Origin: Rivularia sp. MS3
Lineage (GTDB): Bacteria > Cyanobacteriota > Cyanobacteriia > Cyanobacteriales > Nostocaceae
Assembly: GCA_019192545.1 (NCBI GenBank)
Contig: JAHCMI010000001.1
Location: 310,001-374,000 of the forward strand
Reading direction: 5' to 3'
DNA length: 64,000 bases
Shown: positions 7,928-16,151 of the stretch, piece after piece
Numbering within the stretch: the first letter of the stretch is position 1
Layout of the letters: every line of letters starts with the position of its first letter
Translations under genes and position numbers: made by a program
The notes under the pieces: model-generated
The model's database searches: none
What the model was told of the DNA's origin: nothing
What the model saw: only the letters and a program-made list of their open reading frames with translations

Positions 7928-8751
7928 GTTGAAATCAACTTAAATCCCTTTTAGGGATTGAAACCCACTTGATGCTTTGTTTAGAAACTCATTGGAAGGT
8001 TGAAATCAACTTAAATCCCTTTTAGGGATTGAAACATCTGGATACCGGGACATATTTCGACATGCTAGAGTTGAAATCAACTTAAATCCCTTTTAGGGAT
8101 TGAAACTCTTGGCTTCTTCAATCCCGTTAATTTCTATAAACGTTGAAATCAACTTAAATCCCTTTTAGGGATTGAAACAGGACTTAGCTTGGCAGTTTCC
8201 AGAAATTGCTTGTTGAAATCAACTTAAATCCCTTTTAGGGATTGAAACGAATATCTTGCTTAGTAATTGACAAGCTTTCTAGTTGAAATCAACTTAAATC
8301 CCTTTTAGGGATTGAAACACACGAAAAAAGGAAAAACTCAAAATCTGTACCTATTGTTGAAATCAACTTAAATCCCTTTTAGGGATTGAAACACGTTGAT
8401 ACTAAACTGTTCGCGACACTTGATGGTTGAAATCAACTTAAATCCCTTTTAGGGATTGAAACCCGTACTCGGCTTTAAATAGGTGCTTGCTTGCACCGTT
8501 GAAATCAACTTAAATCCCTTTTAGGGATTGAAACAGACATAAGCCAAGAGCAATTAATTAGTAAAACAGGTTGAAATCAACTTAAATCCCTTTTAGGGAT
8601 TGAAACCGCAATAAACTTTAAAATTCCACATCCCGATTACCTTGTTGAAATCAACTTAAATCCCTCTTAGGGATTGAAACTTCTTGGAATCACCAGAATA
8701 TTCTTTGGTTGGTGGTTGAAATCAACTTAAATCCCTCTTAGGGATTTAAAC
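7928..8751 (+). CRISPR. CRISPR array, 12 repeats of 37 bases and 11 spacers
   Basis: The repeat begins GTTGAAATCAACTTAAATCC, continues with C and ends TTTTAGGGATTGAAAC. It contains the palindrome AATCCC/GGGATT. Repeats start at 7928, 7999, 8070, 8142, 8212, 8282, 8356, 8426, 8498, 8570, 8644 and 8715. Spacers are 33-37 bases and all different. The first ten repeats are identical as read. The last two share a T to C change in the loop (CCCTCTTAG), and the last also has G to T near its end (GATTTAAAC), which marks it as the old, leader-distal end. The GAAAC 3' end would give an 8-base crRNA handle as in type I and III systems. No cas gene lies within the window, so the processing machinery must be elsewhere or lost. 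Confidence 0.98.
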
Positions 8752-8865
8752 CAAGCGATGTGTAATTTAAAGAGCAGGAAGTAGCCTGCGAATACGAACG
8801 AACGCAAGCGAAATATTTTTGATGGAGAAGAGTGTCGGAGATTTCGGGAAATGGTTGAACGTTAA

Positions 8866-8906
8866 AGCACTCTTGTTCGCTAATCAATAGTAGCGCTATG
8901 AGTGCT
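8866..8906. terminator. Two-step hairpin after the CRISPR array
   Basis: AGCACTC (8866-8872) pairs with GAGTGCT (8900-8906), and inside it CGCTA (8878-8882) pairs with TAGCG (8891-8895). It lies 115 bases after the last repeat and 9 bases after the 3' end of the leftward gene at 8915. It could end the array transcript or that gene. Neither side has a long T-run, so the role is uncertain. Confidence 0.4.
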
Positions 8907-8914
8907 TGTGTGGG

Positions 8915-9226
8915 TTAATCTATGGGGTTTTTTCTTCCAATACCTAACTCTAGCAATTTACCTCTTACCCCTTCTGCTTCTTCCCCGCAATAGTAAAATT
9001 TTTTATTACGCAAGTCGGCTAAGTAGTATCCAAGTTTCCCACCATTTATTTTAAATAGCTCGATTGCGACTTCCTTCTGAGTGATGCCATATAAAAGTTT
9101 GAAATCGAGCATGTCGAGACGAAAAGGTATTTTGGAGTAGAATAACTCCCCAAGTTTTATAGTCCATTTACCTGGTTTACGCTCAAAAATGCGGATGTAG
9201 TCGGGATGATAAACAATTGAATTCAT
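8915..9226 (-). CDS. Small protein of unknown function next to the CRISPR array
   Basis: A 103-residue protein that I do not recognise. It is basic and mixed alpha/beta in appearance, with no signal peptide or membrane helix. Visible segments are YHPDYIRIFERKPGKWTIKL, a central GITQKEVAIELFKINGGKLGYY and the C-terminal KKFYYCGEEAEGVRGKLLEL. Codon use and sequence complexity look like a real gene. It starts at an ATG at 9226 with no strong ribosome site. It is co-directional with the acidic 73-residue gene upstream, with a hairpin between them, and both contain a KLGY(F/Y) motif. It lies between the array and a solitary CRISPR-like repeat. A link to CRISPR is only positional. Confidence 0.55.
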   Translation of the reverse strand: MNSIVYHPDYIRIFERKPGKWTIKLGELFYSKIPFRLDMLDFKLLYGITQKEVAIELFKINGGKLGYYLADLRNKKFYYCGEEAEGVRGKLLELGIGRKNPID

Positions 9227-9246
9227 GGTTTATAATTAAAGTAAGA

Positions 9247-9274
9247 AACCCCCAAAAAAATTTTTGGGGGGAAA
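9247..9274 (-). terminator. Hairpin between the two small CRISPR-flanking genes
   Basis: CCCCCAAAAA and TTTTTGGGGG form a short, strong palindrome at about 9249-9271. On the minus strand it follows the 73-residue gene and precedes the start of the 103-residue gene by about 23 bases, so it could be a terminator or attenuator that lowers expression of the second gene. Confidence 0.45.
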
Positions 9275-9289
9275 GACTAATTTATCGAG

Positions 9290-9511
9290 TTAACTATCGG
9301 TTTCTTCTTGGCTCTCTTCTGATTTTAGTTCGGAAGGGAGTTCATTATCTTTGATAAAATCTCCTTCGTAACCTTTTACATCAGTTTTGAAGTAACCAAG
9401 TTTTTCGTCATCGAGGACAACTGGCTCGTAAACTTGTAAATCTTTGGGTTCGGATTTTTCCGAGTCGTTTGATTTACCTGAGCCATTGCCATTAGTTTTG
9501 TTTTCGGACAT
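9290..9511 (-). CDS. Small acidic protein of unknown function
   Basis: A 73-residue hydrophilic protein, very rich in Glu, Asp, Ser and Lys, likely disordered, with a central VYEPVVLDDEKLGYFKTDV. The start at 9511 is supported by an ideal ribosome site on the minus strand (AGGAGGT at 9514-9520, correct spacing), which makes it a real, well-translated gene despite its size. I recognise no family. It reads toward the 103-residue gene and the array. Confidence 0.6.
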   Translation of the reverse strand: MSENKTNGNGSGKSNDSEKSEPKDLQVYEPVVLDDEKLGYFKTDVKGYEGDFIKDNELPSELKSEESQEETDS

Positions 9512-9837
9512 TTACCTCCTTAAGAGAGTCTAAACTGGTTTTCTCTCTTAATATTATTTTATCAAAAAATACTTGCTATTATTTGTGTTCTTGTGGAAAA
9601 GATAGACAGTTTAGTTAACTTTTAAAAGAGCTTTGTGTTGTATTAATTTTAATATTTTCAAGTGGCTGTTAGCTGATAAATATAGTTATTACAATTTTGT
9701 TGCTATAAAAATTAAATTTATACAAATGGTTGAAGTTGGTAGTGGAGTAAAATGTGTAAAATTCCAGATACTTTGACGATGGGGAAGGTGAAAGTTCCTC
9801 CGTCAAGGGAAAATTTGCCAAGATGCTGATGTTTTAT
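9512..9837. other. AT-rich gap between small genes and the solitary repeat
   Basis: There are 326 bases without a supported gene. The promoter of the leftward 73-residue gene must lie in its left part. I see no clear consensus boxes. Confidence 0.5.
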
Positions 9838-9874
9838 GTTGAAACCAACTTAAATCCCTATCAGGGATTAAAAA
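9838..9874 (+). repeat. Solitary, diverged copy of the CRISPR repeat
   Basis: The stretch begins GTTGAAACCAACTTAAATCC and continues TATCAGGGATTAAAAA. It matches the array repeat over 37 positions with about six differences, including loss of the terminal GAAAC handle, while the palindrome AATCCC/GGGATT is intact. It lies 1.1 kb beyond the array in the same orientation, 36 bases from the 3' end of the HD gene. No second copy is nearby, so it is either the remnant of a lost array segment or an independent repeat-derived element. Confidence 0.8.
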
Positions 9875-9909
9875 AGAAGGTAAACGGACTATGTTGCGCT
9901 AAAACGCAA

Positions 9910-10437
9910 TCATAAACTCCTACGTAATCTCTCTTCACCCTGAGAAGCAATTGTTTCAAAACAAGAATCTAATTCAATAAATAATTCCCAAAAGTCTCGA
10001 TCAATTAATTTTGCGATTCTTGCAACTACTATTGTTTCTAATTCAACTTCTCGCTTACCTTTCCAAAGTTTATCAGCTAAAGCAATTATTAATTCTTCAA
10101 GAGAACATTCCATAGTTTTCCATCGTGCATGAGAAAGACAGCATCTAGCTAACCTAGGGCTTACACCTTTACTAATTAAAAGCTTTTCTCCATCTGGCTC
10201 ATGCTGATTCCCAGGAGCAAAAAGTTCTTGAGAATGAATAATTTTACCTGCGTCGTGAAATACTACTCCTAAACGAACAAATTGTTCATCAAAACCAACA
10301 TTCATCCCATTAAGCTTTTGAATTAGCAAATCAGCAGCTTCACCAACTAAATAAACGTGACGAATTAACCTTGGTGGTGCATCGAGTTGTCTTAAAAATT
10401 CGTAAGCTTGTTCTATATTTTCAAATTGAATATTCAT
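9910..10437 (-). CDS. HD-domain phosphohydrolase-like protein
   Basis: A protein of 175 residues. A full HD metal-site pattern is visible: His27 (RHVYLVGEAA), His61-Asp62 (GVVFHDAGK), His79-Glu80 (NQHEPDGE), His103 (CLSHARW) and Asp122 (LADKLWKGKR). HD proteins hydrolyse phosphate esters of nucleotides or cyclic dinucleotides. The substrate cannot be told here. It is a single-domain cytoplasmic protein with none of the Cas10 or Cas3 sequence around it, so its closeness to the CRISPR array is not evidence that it is a Cas protein. The ATG start is at 10437. Confidence 0.8.
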   Translation of the reverse strand: MNIQFENIEQAYEFLRQLDAPPRLIRHVYLVGEAADLLIQKLNGMNVGFDEQFVRLGVVFHDAGKIIHSQELFAPGNQHEPDGEKLLISKGVSPRLARCCLSHARWKTMECSLEELIIALADKLWKGKREVELETIVVARIAKLIDRDFWELFIELDSCFETIASQGEERLRRSL

Positions 10438-10470
10438 TTAGAATTGCATTTCATTAAATCAAGACTTATG

Positions 10471-10588
10471 CAATTGTCACAATGCCGGTTGGTGCGTGAC
10501 ACAGCCTGCATGTTATTACTACGTTCAGAATTAGTCAAAGTGTCACAGCACCCTACGAGAAAAATATGCCAGTTGCGGCCATTCCTAT
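10471..10588 (+). repeat. GTGACAC/GTGTCAC dispersed repeat, full copy
   Basis: It begins CAATTGTCAC, has GTGACAC (10496-10502), TTATTACTACGTT (10513-10525) and GTGTCAC (10540-10546), and ends near GCCAGTTGCGGCC. Related copies with the same arm spacing are at 57832-57906 and, inverted, at 37331-37392. A shortened copy is at 38378-38425. It carries no gene. Confidence 0.65.
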
Positions 10589-10705
10589 AAATATGAGGGG
10601 TATATAGAAAAAATGCTCATATTATTCTACCCCCTCTACCCACTCTTCCCTCTCTTCCCCTTCTCTATCTTCACCAATCAATTTCAATCAAATCAAGTAG
10701 CAAAT

Positions 10706-11344
10706 TTAATCCCTAACTCTCGTAAACACAGCCCGATAAACTGGCTCCCCTTTTCCTAAAGTAAATAATTCTCTTTCCGTTGCAATAGGTAAGGGATTTT
10801 CTGCTAACCATTCTTTATTCTGTCTTTGAAAATTCGGGTTTTCTGCAAAACGCTCGCACATTTCTTCTTCGACAAATTTAACATCAGATTGTAAAAATAC
10901 GATTCCCTCTGGTGCTAGATAATCTGCTAATTCTGCAACTAATTCTGGCTGTGCAACTCTTCTTTTTGCATGACGATTCTTAAACCAAGGATCGGGAAAT
11001 TGAATTGTTACCCGCTGTAAAATTCCTTGCGGTAATGAAGATAAAATCGGCTTTAATGAGTTATTGGCGTTGCAAAATATATAGTGTAAATTTGTTAATC
11101 CCAATTCCGAGCATGTTTTATTAGCCGCTTCTACCAAAGGCTCGCGAATTTCCAAACCCAGAAAATTACATTCGGGTTCTAATTGAGCCATATCTATTAA
11201 AAATTGACCTCTAGCACAACCAATATCCAAAAGCAAAGGCTGATTTTTATCTTCATAAATATTCCCCCAATCAATTGGATCGATTGGTGTTTGATATCTT
11301 ATTCCTAAAGGATTTACGTGCTGACGAACTCTAACGCGATTCAT
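10706..11344 (-). CDS. trmB: tRNA (guanine-46-N7)-methyltransferase
   Basis: A protein of 212 residues, normal for the family. It methylates G46 of tRNA with S-adenosylmethionine. The SAM motif LLLDIGCARGQFLIDMA is at residues 37-53, the acidic loop end FLGLEIREPL at 61-70, and the TrmB signature IQFPDPWFKNRHAKRRV at 114-130. The ATG at 11344 is followed upstream by a heptad tandem repeat. It is a single gene with no operon partner. Confidence 0.95.
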   Translation of the reverse strand: MNRVRVRQHVNPLGIRYQTPIDPIDWGNIYEDKNQPLLLDIGCARGQFLIDMAQLEPECNFLGLEIREPLVEAANKTCSELGLTNLHYIFCNANNSLKPILSSLPQGILQRVTIQFPDPWFKNRHAKRRVAQPELVAELADYLAPEGIVFLQSDVKFVEEEMCERFAENPNFQRQNKEWLAENPLPIATERELFTLGKGEPVYRAVFTRVRD

Positions 11345-11346
11345 AA

Positions 11347-11395
11347 TCAGTGAACAGTGAACAGTGAACAGTTAACAATTAACAGTTAACAGTGA
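11347..11395. repeat. Heptad short tandem repeat
   Basis: Seven-base units AGTGAAC / AGTTAAC repeat about seven times directly before trmB. It is the same class as at 5174-5210. The bases after it (TAGGGTGTATT at about 11404) are half of the GGTGYGTTA element. Confidence 0.7.
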
Positions 11396-11505
11396 AAGTC
11401 TTGTAGGGTGTATTGTGGCTTCAGCCGCGAGGGCACCGAAACTCTATCTAAATATCATAGAAATCACAAAATAAGCAAATCATCCGACACTATTTAATTA
11501 GAATT

Positions 11506-12945
11506 ATGAATCAAAAACAGATTCAAAAAAAGCTTTTAGCATATGCTTATATTGAAAAATGGCGAAAAATACTTTTCAAAACTGAACCAATTAATCAGAA
11601 AAACGTAGCAGAATTAATTGAAAAATCTTACCGTATTTTAGACTTAGCAGAACCAAAAATAATTTTTTGTCAAAGTCCTCTTGAAGCTCATAAGCATCTT
11701 AGTGAAATTCAACCATCAATTAGTGACTATATTCGTTTAAAAGGTGATTTAATTTCTCGACTTGATTTTAAATTATTGCTGAAAATTCGTTGTTATCATG
11801 CTATTTATCCTCAGATTAGCACAATGTTATTTTTTGAAGCAGAGACGTTTTTAAATGTAGCTGCCAGAATTTATGAAGTGCTTGAAGATTGCTTAGAATC
11901 TCAGCATTTATGGAAAATGATTGATTCAGAATTGATGGCTAGTAGTCTTTATGACAATGATTTGTATATAGAAGGACTAAAGTGCTATTGCAATTATGAA
12001 ATTTGGAATATTTTAAAACCTTTAGCTGAACAATGTCCTTATATATTATCTTTTACAGATTTTTGTATCGTTATTAATCGACCATTTGAATTACATCTTG
12101 ATAAAACAAACTGTCTCCATGCAGAAGGAAAACCAGCAGTGATTTTTGCAGATGGGTTTAAAATTTATAGCTATCACGGCACCACAATACCGGAGAAATA
12201 TGGCAGGTTTCAATATTCACAGTGGCAAACTCAATGGCTTTTAGAAGAAAATGACGAAGATTTAAGAATGGTACTAATTAGGGGTATTGGCTACGAGAGA
12301 CTTAAGCAAGAGTTACCAGAATATAATTGTAACAATTGGCAAGATTGCAAAAATTTAATTTCTGATATTTTATACAACCTCGATTTATTCTTCAGACTTA
12401 ATTGTTTAAGGAAGCCTTATTCATCAACTTCAAATCAAACATATGAAAATTATCATAAATTAACTAAAACCCGCCCAATTCAAGTTCCCAAAGAAGTTTC
12501 TGAAATTGATCTTAGAGGTATGCAAATAGCTCCTAATTTAATTATCCTCTCTTTTAAAGATACCGTTAGAGAATTTGATTGCCCTGAATGGATGCAGGGA
12601 AATTATATTACACCTGACAACTGTGCTATACCAATATTCTATGGAATTCATAAAGAATTATATTACGTATTTGGGTATGAAGAAGGATTCTCTCGGGAAG
12701 AAAAAGAATTTTCAGAAATATGGTATGCGAGTGAGAAATCCGAGCCTCAAATTTGTGCTAGCAGTTTAACTAATTTGCTGTTAACAATTATAGAATGTTA
12801 TCAAACAGGTGCTTATGAAATTGGTATGGATGAAGATACCGGAATTCCCTATATTAAGCAAGATATAAGCAAGTTAGAAACAATTTTTAGAAAGTTTAAC
12901 CCCGAATATTTAGATGTGTGGCAAGAAATTTGGAAGGCAGCTTAA
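11506..12945 (+). CDS. DUF6745-type protein with an extra C-terminal domain
   Basis: A soluble protein of 479 residues. At residues 205-233 it has HAEGKPAVIFADGFKIYSYH followed by GTTIPEKYG, then RGIGYERLKQEL, which I recognise as the hallmark of DUF6745-type proteins common in cyanobacteria. Their function is unknown. From about residue 330 a second region (IDLRGMQIAPNLIILSFKD, then FDCPEWMQGNY, VFGYEEGFS and LLLTIIECYQTGAYEI) looks like a separate domain with a faint resemblance to SUKH/SMI1-type folds. I would not rely on that. No neighbour suggests a function. The ATG at 11506 opens a 3'-isolated gene. Confidence 0.6.
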   Translation: MNQKQIQKKLLAYAYIEKWRKILFKTEPINQKNVAELIEKSYRILDLAEPKIIFCQSPLEAHKHLSEIQPSISDYIRLKGDLISRLDFKLLLKIRCYHAIYPQISTMLFFEAETFLNVAARIYEVLEDCLESQHLWKMIDSELMASSLYDNDLYIEGLKCYCNYEIWNILKPLAEQCPYILSFTDFCIVINRPFELHLDKTNCLHAEGKPAVIFADGFKIYSYHGTTIPEKYGRFQYSQWQTQWLLEENDEDLRMVLIRGIGYERLKQELPEYNCNNWQDCKNLISDILYNLDLFFRLNCLRKPYSSTSNQTYENYHKLTKTRPIQVPKEVSEIDLRGMQIAPNLIILSFKDTVREFDCPEWMQGNYITPDNCAIPIFYGIHKELYYVFGYEEGFSREEKEFSEIWYASEKSEPQICASSLTNLLLTIIECYQTGAYEIGMDEDTGIPYIKQDISKLETIFRKFNPEYLDVWQEIWKAA

Positions 12946-13184
12946 TTCCATAGTAATCTCAATAAGAAACATCGAAGCGCAACTTAACTTTGATGTAACT
13001 CAATACTAGGAAGCAAAACGATTCCACTATAAAAGATATTTATAATCACCGTGCTATTAAATATTTTTCGCTAAATATTTACAAATATTAAACCAATAAT
13101 ATTCTTACACTTCATTGGCTTTCAAAGGTTATACTCTATTTCAAAAGAGTTTTTTACACCTTTGTATATAATTAATTTTCTTCA

Positions 13185-14285
13185 ATGAGTATAAATTTCC
13201 GCTTTGCTATCGCCAGCGATTTACACGTTGCACTTCCCCATACAATTTGGGATCATCCCAGTCGGTTTCATCTTGTAGAAGTTAGTATTCCGGCTTTTGA
13301 GATTGTATTAGAACATTTGACACAACTAGATTTAGATTTTCTTTTACTACCGGGGGATTTAACTCAACACGGCGAGCCAGAAAATCATACTTGGCTGCAA
13401 GAGCGTTTGGCAAAGCTGCCTTTTCCTGCTTACGTGATACCAGGTAATCATGATGTGCCGGTGCTAAATGCTAACGAGCAGTCAATTGGTTTTAAAGATT
13501 TTCCACAGTTTTATCGAAAATTTGGTTACGAAAATACGCAGCAGCTTTACTATACTTATGAATTGTTACCAAATGTGAGGTTAATTGCTCTTAATTCTAA
13601 TAATTTCGACAATCAAGGCAATCAAATAGGGCATGTAGACAACGAACAATTAAGCTGGCTCGAAGAAGTTTTAGCAGCAGCCAACGAAGAATTAATTTTG
13701 GTAATGATTCACCATAATGTAGTTGAGCATTTGCCAAACCAAGCCCGTCATCCGATGGCTAGCCGCTACATGTTAGACAATGCACCCCAACTTTTGCAAA
13801 TTCTCCGACGCTACAAAGTTCAATTAGTATTCACGGGGCATTTACATATACAGGATATCGCTCACCAAGACAACGTATACGATATCACTACCGGTTCTTT
13901 GGTTAGCTATCCTCATCCCTACCGCATATTAGAATATTGTCAGGATAATCGCGGACAAGGGAAGTTGCAAATATTATCTCATCGAGTAGAATCTGTATCT
14001 GATTTTCCAGATTTACAGCAGAGTTCCAAAAAATGGATGTGCGATCGCAGTTTTCCTTTTATGATTAAACTGCTGACTTTACCACCACTCAATCTACCGC
14101 AAGATAAGGCAGAAGAATTAGCTCCTACATTAAGAAATTTTTGGGCGACTATAGCAGATGGAGACGCATCGTTTGAATTTCCCGAATTTCCCGAAAAAGT
14201 ACGGCATCACTTCGAGAAATACAGCGCCATAACTGCCGATGGACATCGGACTTTTATCGACAATCATTCAACCTTGCTGCTTTAA
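13185..14285 (+). CDS. Calcineurin-like metallophosphoesterase
   Basis: A cytoplasmic protein of 366 residues. All five metallophosphoesterase motifs are present: Asp12-X-His14 (ASDLHVALP), Gly57-Asp58 (LLPGDLTQHGEPEN), GNHD (87-90), His176/His177 (MIHHNV) and GHLH (218-221). The pattern is that of class III phosphodiesterases (cyclic-nucleotide or phospholipid diester type), but the substrate is not readable. The C-terminal 100 residues extend beyond the core fold with no motif I recognise. It converges with the FIST gene. Confidence 0.85.
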   Translation: MSINFRFAIASDLHVALPHTIWDHPSRFHLVEVSIPAFEIVLEHLTQLDLDFLLLPGDLTQHGEPENHTWLQERLAKLPFPAYVIPGNHDVPVLNANEQSIGFKDFPQFYRKFGYENTQQLYYTYELLPNVRLIALNSNNFDNQGNQIGHVDNEQLSWLEEVLAAANEELILVMIHHNVVEHLPNQARHPMASRYMLDNAPQLLQILRRYKVQLVFTGHLHIQDIAHQDNVYDITTGSLVSYPHPYRILEYCQDNRGQGKLQILSHRVESVSDFPDLQQSSKKWMCDRSFPFMIKLLTLPPLNLPQDKAEELAPTLRNFWATIADGDASFEFPEFPEKVRHHFEKYSAITADGHRTFIDNHSTLLL

Positions 14286-14348
14286 ATTAGGAGTCGCAAT
14301 TAGTAAGCTTCCTTTTTACTGCCTTCCATCTCGCCATCTGCTTCGCAA

Positions 14349-15557
14349 TTATTTATTTTCCCTAAATATGGCAAAAACGGATGTAAAGCCGTGGACAAAA
14401 GTACTATCACCAACCGGCCCGATTTCGCCGTTGCAGAAAAATCCTCCTAGAGGCATATCTTTGACGTAGCGGCTAAATAATTCGGAATCGAAGTTTGGTT
14501 TTCCATAAAGTCCCTTGCCTCTACCCAAGCAGGAAAACATTAAAGCACCTACGGCAGATGAATCTAGAGCATGTTCTTGCTGATATTGATTGAGTAAAAA
14601 TTCTAAGTCTTGGGCAGAAGTTTGAGCGTCGCGCAGATGAAACTGTAAACGCTGCCCTGGGCGTAAGTAATCTCCTACGGCGATTGCTCCAGCCGCCGGA
14701 TCTACCCCTAATATATTGCGAATTAAAAAGTCTCCTTGCTGCAAATCTTGTTTAAATTCATTCATCGCTACACCTACGAACAATGAATTTTGAGCCAAGA
14801 TTTTTTCTTCTTCACTTAAGCTCGCAATCAAATCCCGTAAAGCAACCAAGGGAACTTTGTCTTCAATTTCTAAAATAATGTTGCGATCGCATTGGCTAAT
14901 CTGCTGTGGTGTACCAATTGGACGACAACCTTGAGCAACAATTGTATCTAAGGTGATATTGCCGGTTAATGCTACTCCTACCGTACCTTCTGTATAAAGT
15001 TTGTCGTTACAAAATAAAGCTATGCGGCTTCCGATTCCACCGCTTGCTTGCCCTCCTACAGTTACCGAACCCGGATAGGCAAAATCCAAACCTTTTAACA
15101 AATTGTTGATTCCGCTGGCAACATTGCCCGAAAGCAAAATAAATTGAGGTGTAGGATTCGGCGGCACTTTAATCAAATCCGTCCAAGCATTAGGAGAACT
15201 ATCTAAATCGGGTAATTCTTCAGCAACCACATGAAACGGATGAATATTAACTTCTGGCAAACAAGCTAAAGTCAGCGATAAAGCTGCTTCGTCTTCAAGT
15301 TCTTGAGCTTCTCCACTACTGCTTGTACCAACCACACCACCGCCACTACAGCCAATTAATACAGGCACGTCTAGCTTCTGGGCGAGCAAAGGTAAAAATC
15401 GGGAATACTCACTGGTAAAAGCAGACGAAATGAAGACAATTCCTAGATTTGCTTTTGATGATAACTTTCGACTGGCTTCTTCTACAACTTCAGAAATTGC
15501 GGCTTCAAGAGAAGGGCGGGTTGATAGGGCGTTAGTCCACTGCATTTGGTCTGCCAT
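14349..15557 (-). CDS. FIST-domain sensory protein
   Basis: A protein of 402 residues covering FIST-N and FIST-C. The N-terminal half has LGIVFISSAFTSEY, PVLIGCSGGGVVG and FILLSGNVASGIN. The C-terminal half has NSLFVGVAMNE, AIAVGDYLRPGQRLQFHLRD and the typical terminal GALMFSCLGRGKGLYG...PLGGFFCNGEIGPVG...HGFTSVFAIF. FIST domains are predicted to bind small ligands such as amino acids and usually sit in signalling networks. Here the protein stands alone without an output domain. The ATG at 15557 is followed upstream by a 370-base gap. Confidence 0.9.
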   Translation of the reverse strand: MADQMQWTNALSTRPSLEAAISEVVEEASRKLSSKANLGIVFISSAFTSEYSRFLPLLAQKLDVPVLIGCSGGGVVGTSSSGEAQELEDEAALSLTLACLPEVNIHPFHVVAEELPDLDSSPNAWTDLIKVPPNPTPQFILLSGNVASGINNLLKGLDFAYPGSVTVGGQASGGIGSRIALFCNDKLYTEGTVGVALTGNITLDTIVAQGCRPIGTPQQISQCDRNIILEIEDKVPLVALRDLIASLSEEEKILAQNSLFVGVAMNEFKQDLQQGDFLIRNILGVDPAAGAIAVGDYLRPGQRLQFHLRDAQTSAQDLEFLLNQYQQEHALDSSAVGALMFSCLGRGKGLYGKPNFDSELFSRYVKDMPLGGFFCNGEIGPVGDSTFVHGFTSVFAIFRENK

Positions 15558-15929
15558 GAATTACTTTTTATAATTTTATGTTTTAAAGCTAATACTTTTT
15601 ACTTTTAAATGCCCCAAGCTATTAATTACATCTAAAAGTAGTTGACTATTTCTATAGTTCTATTTTCTGCGATTGAGTCAATCCTAGAAAGGAATAATAA
15701 GTTACTTGAATACTTGCTTCTATAGATTCTAGTCAAAACAATGCAAAAAATCTTAAAAGTTTAAGTTGAATACCCTATACGCGAGAATATTTGCTGTATC
15801 TTGATAGTGCTGTTCGACTACATCACCGTTGAGAGACGTTATAAGTGGTTAGAATAGTTAAAACTGTCAAACAGTCTTCGCCGAACTTTTTCTATACTTG
15901 TATTAACAACAATTAACACAACAAAAACT
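15558..15929. promoter_or_regulatory. Divergent promoter region between the FIST gene and cp12
   Basis: A 372-base AT-rich gap between divergent genes. It must hold both promoters. The only structure I see is a small palindrome ACTGT/ACAGT at 15863-15875, about 55 bases before cp12. Confidence 0.4.
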
Positions 15930-16151
15930 ATGAGCGACATCAAAGACAAAATCCAGGAAGAATTAAAAGAAGCTCGCACCGTTTGCGACACTTCAGGTAG
16001 CAACTCCGCCGAGTGTGCTGCTGCTTGGGATGCAGTGGAAGAATTACAAGCTGAAGCTTCTCACCAACGCCAATCAAAGCCCAAAAATTCTTTAGAAAAG
16101 TATTGCGATGAAAATCCCGATGCTGACGAGTGCAGAGTTTACGACGACTAA
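15930..16151 (+). CDS. cp12: Calvin cycle regulator CP12
   Basis: A protein of 73 residues, full CP12 length. It is a redox-switched, mostly disordered linker that joins GAPDH and phosphoribulokinase into an inactive complex in the dark. The two disulphide pairs are visible: Cys19/Cys29 in the N-terminal half and Cys59/Cys68 in the C-terminal half, the latter in EKYCDENPDADECRVYDD, which binds GAPDH. The core AWDAVEEL motif (32-39) is intact. No CBS domain is fused. The gene is monocistronic. Confidence 0.97.
   Translation: MSDIKDKIQEELKEARTVCDTSGSNSAECAAAWDAVEELQAEASHQRQSKPKNSLEKYCDENPDADECRVYDD

Noticed and set aside
9910-10437. HD protein as a Cas3- or Cas10-type nuclease of the CRISPR locus
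   Set aside because: It is a single HD domain with a generic phosphohydrolase pattern and has no helicase, palm domain or other Cas motif. Only its position suggests a link.
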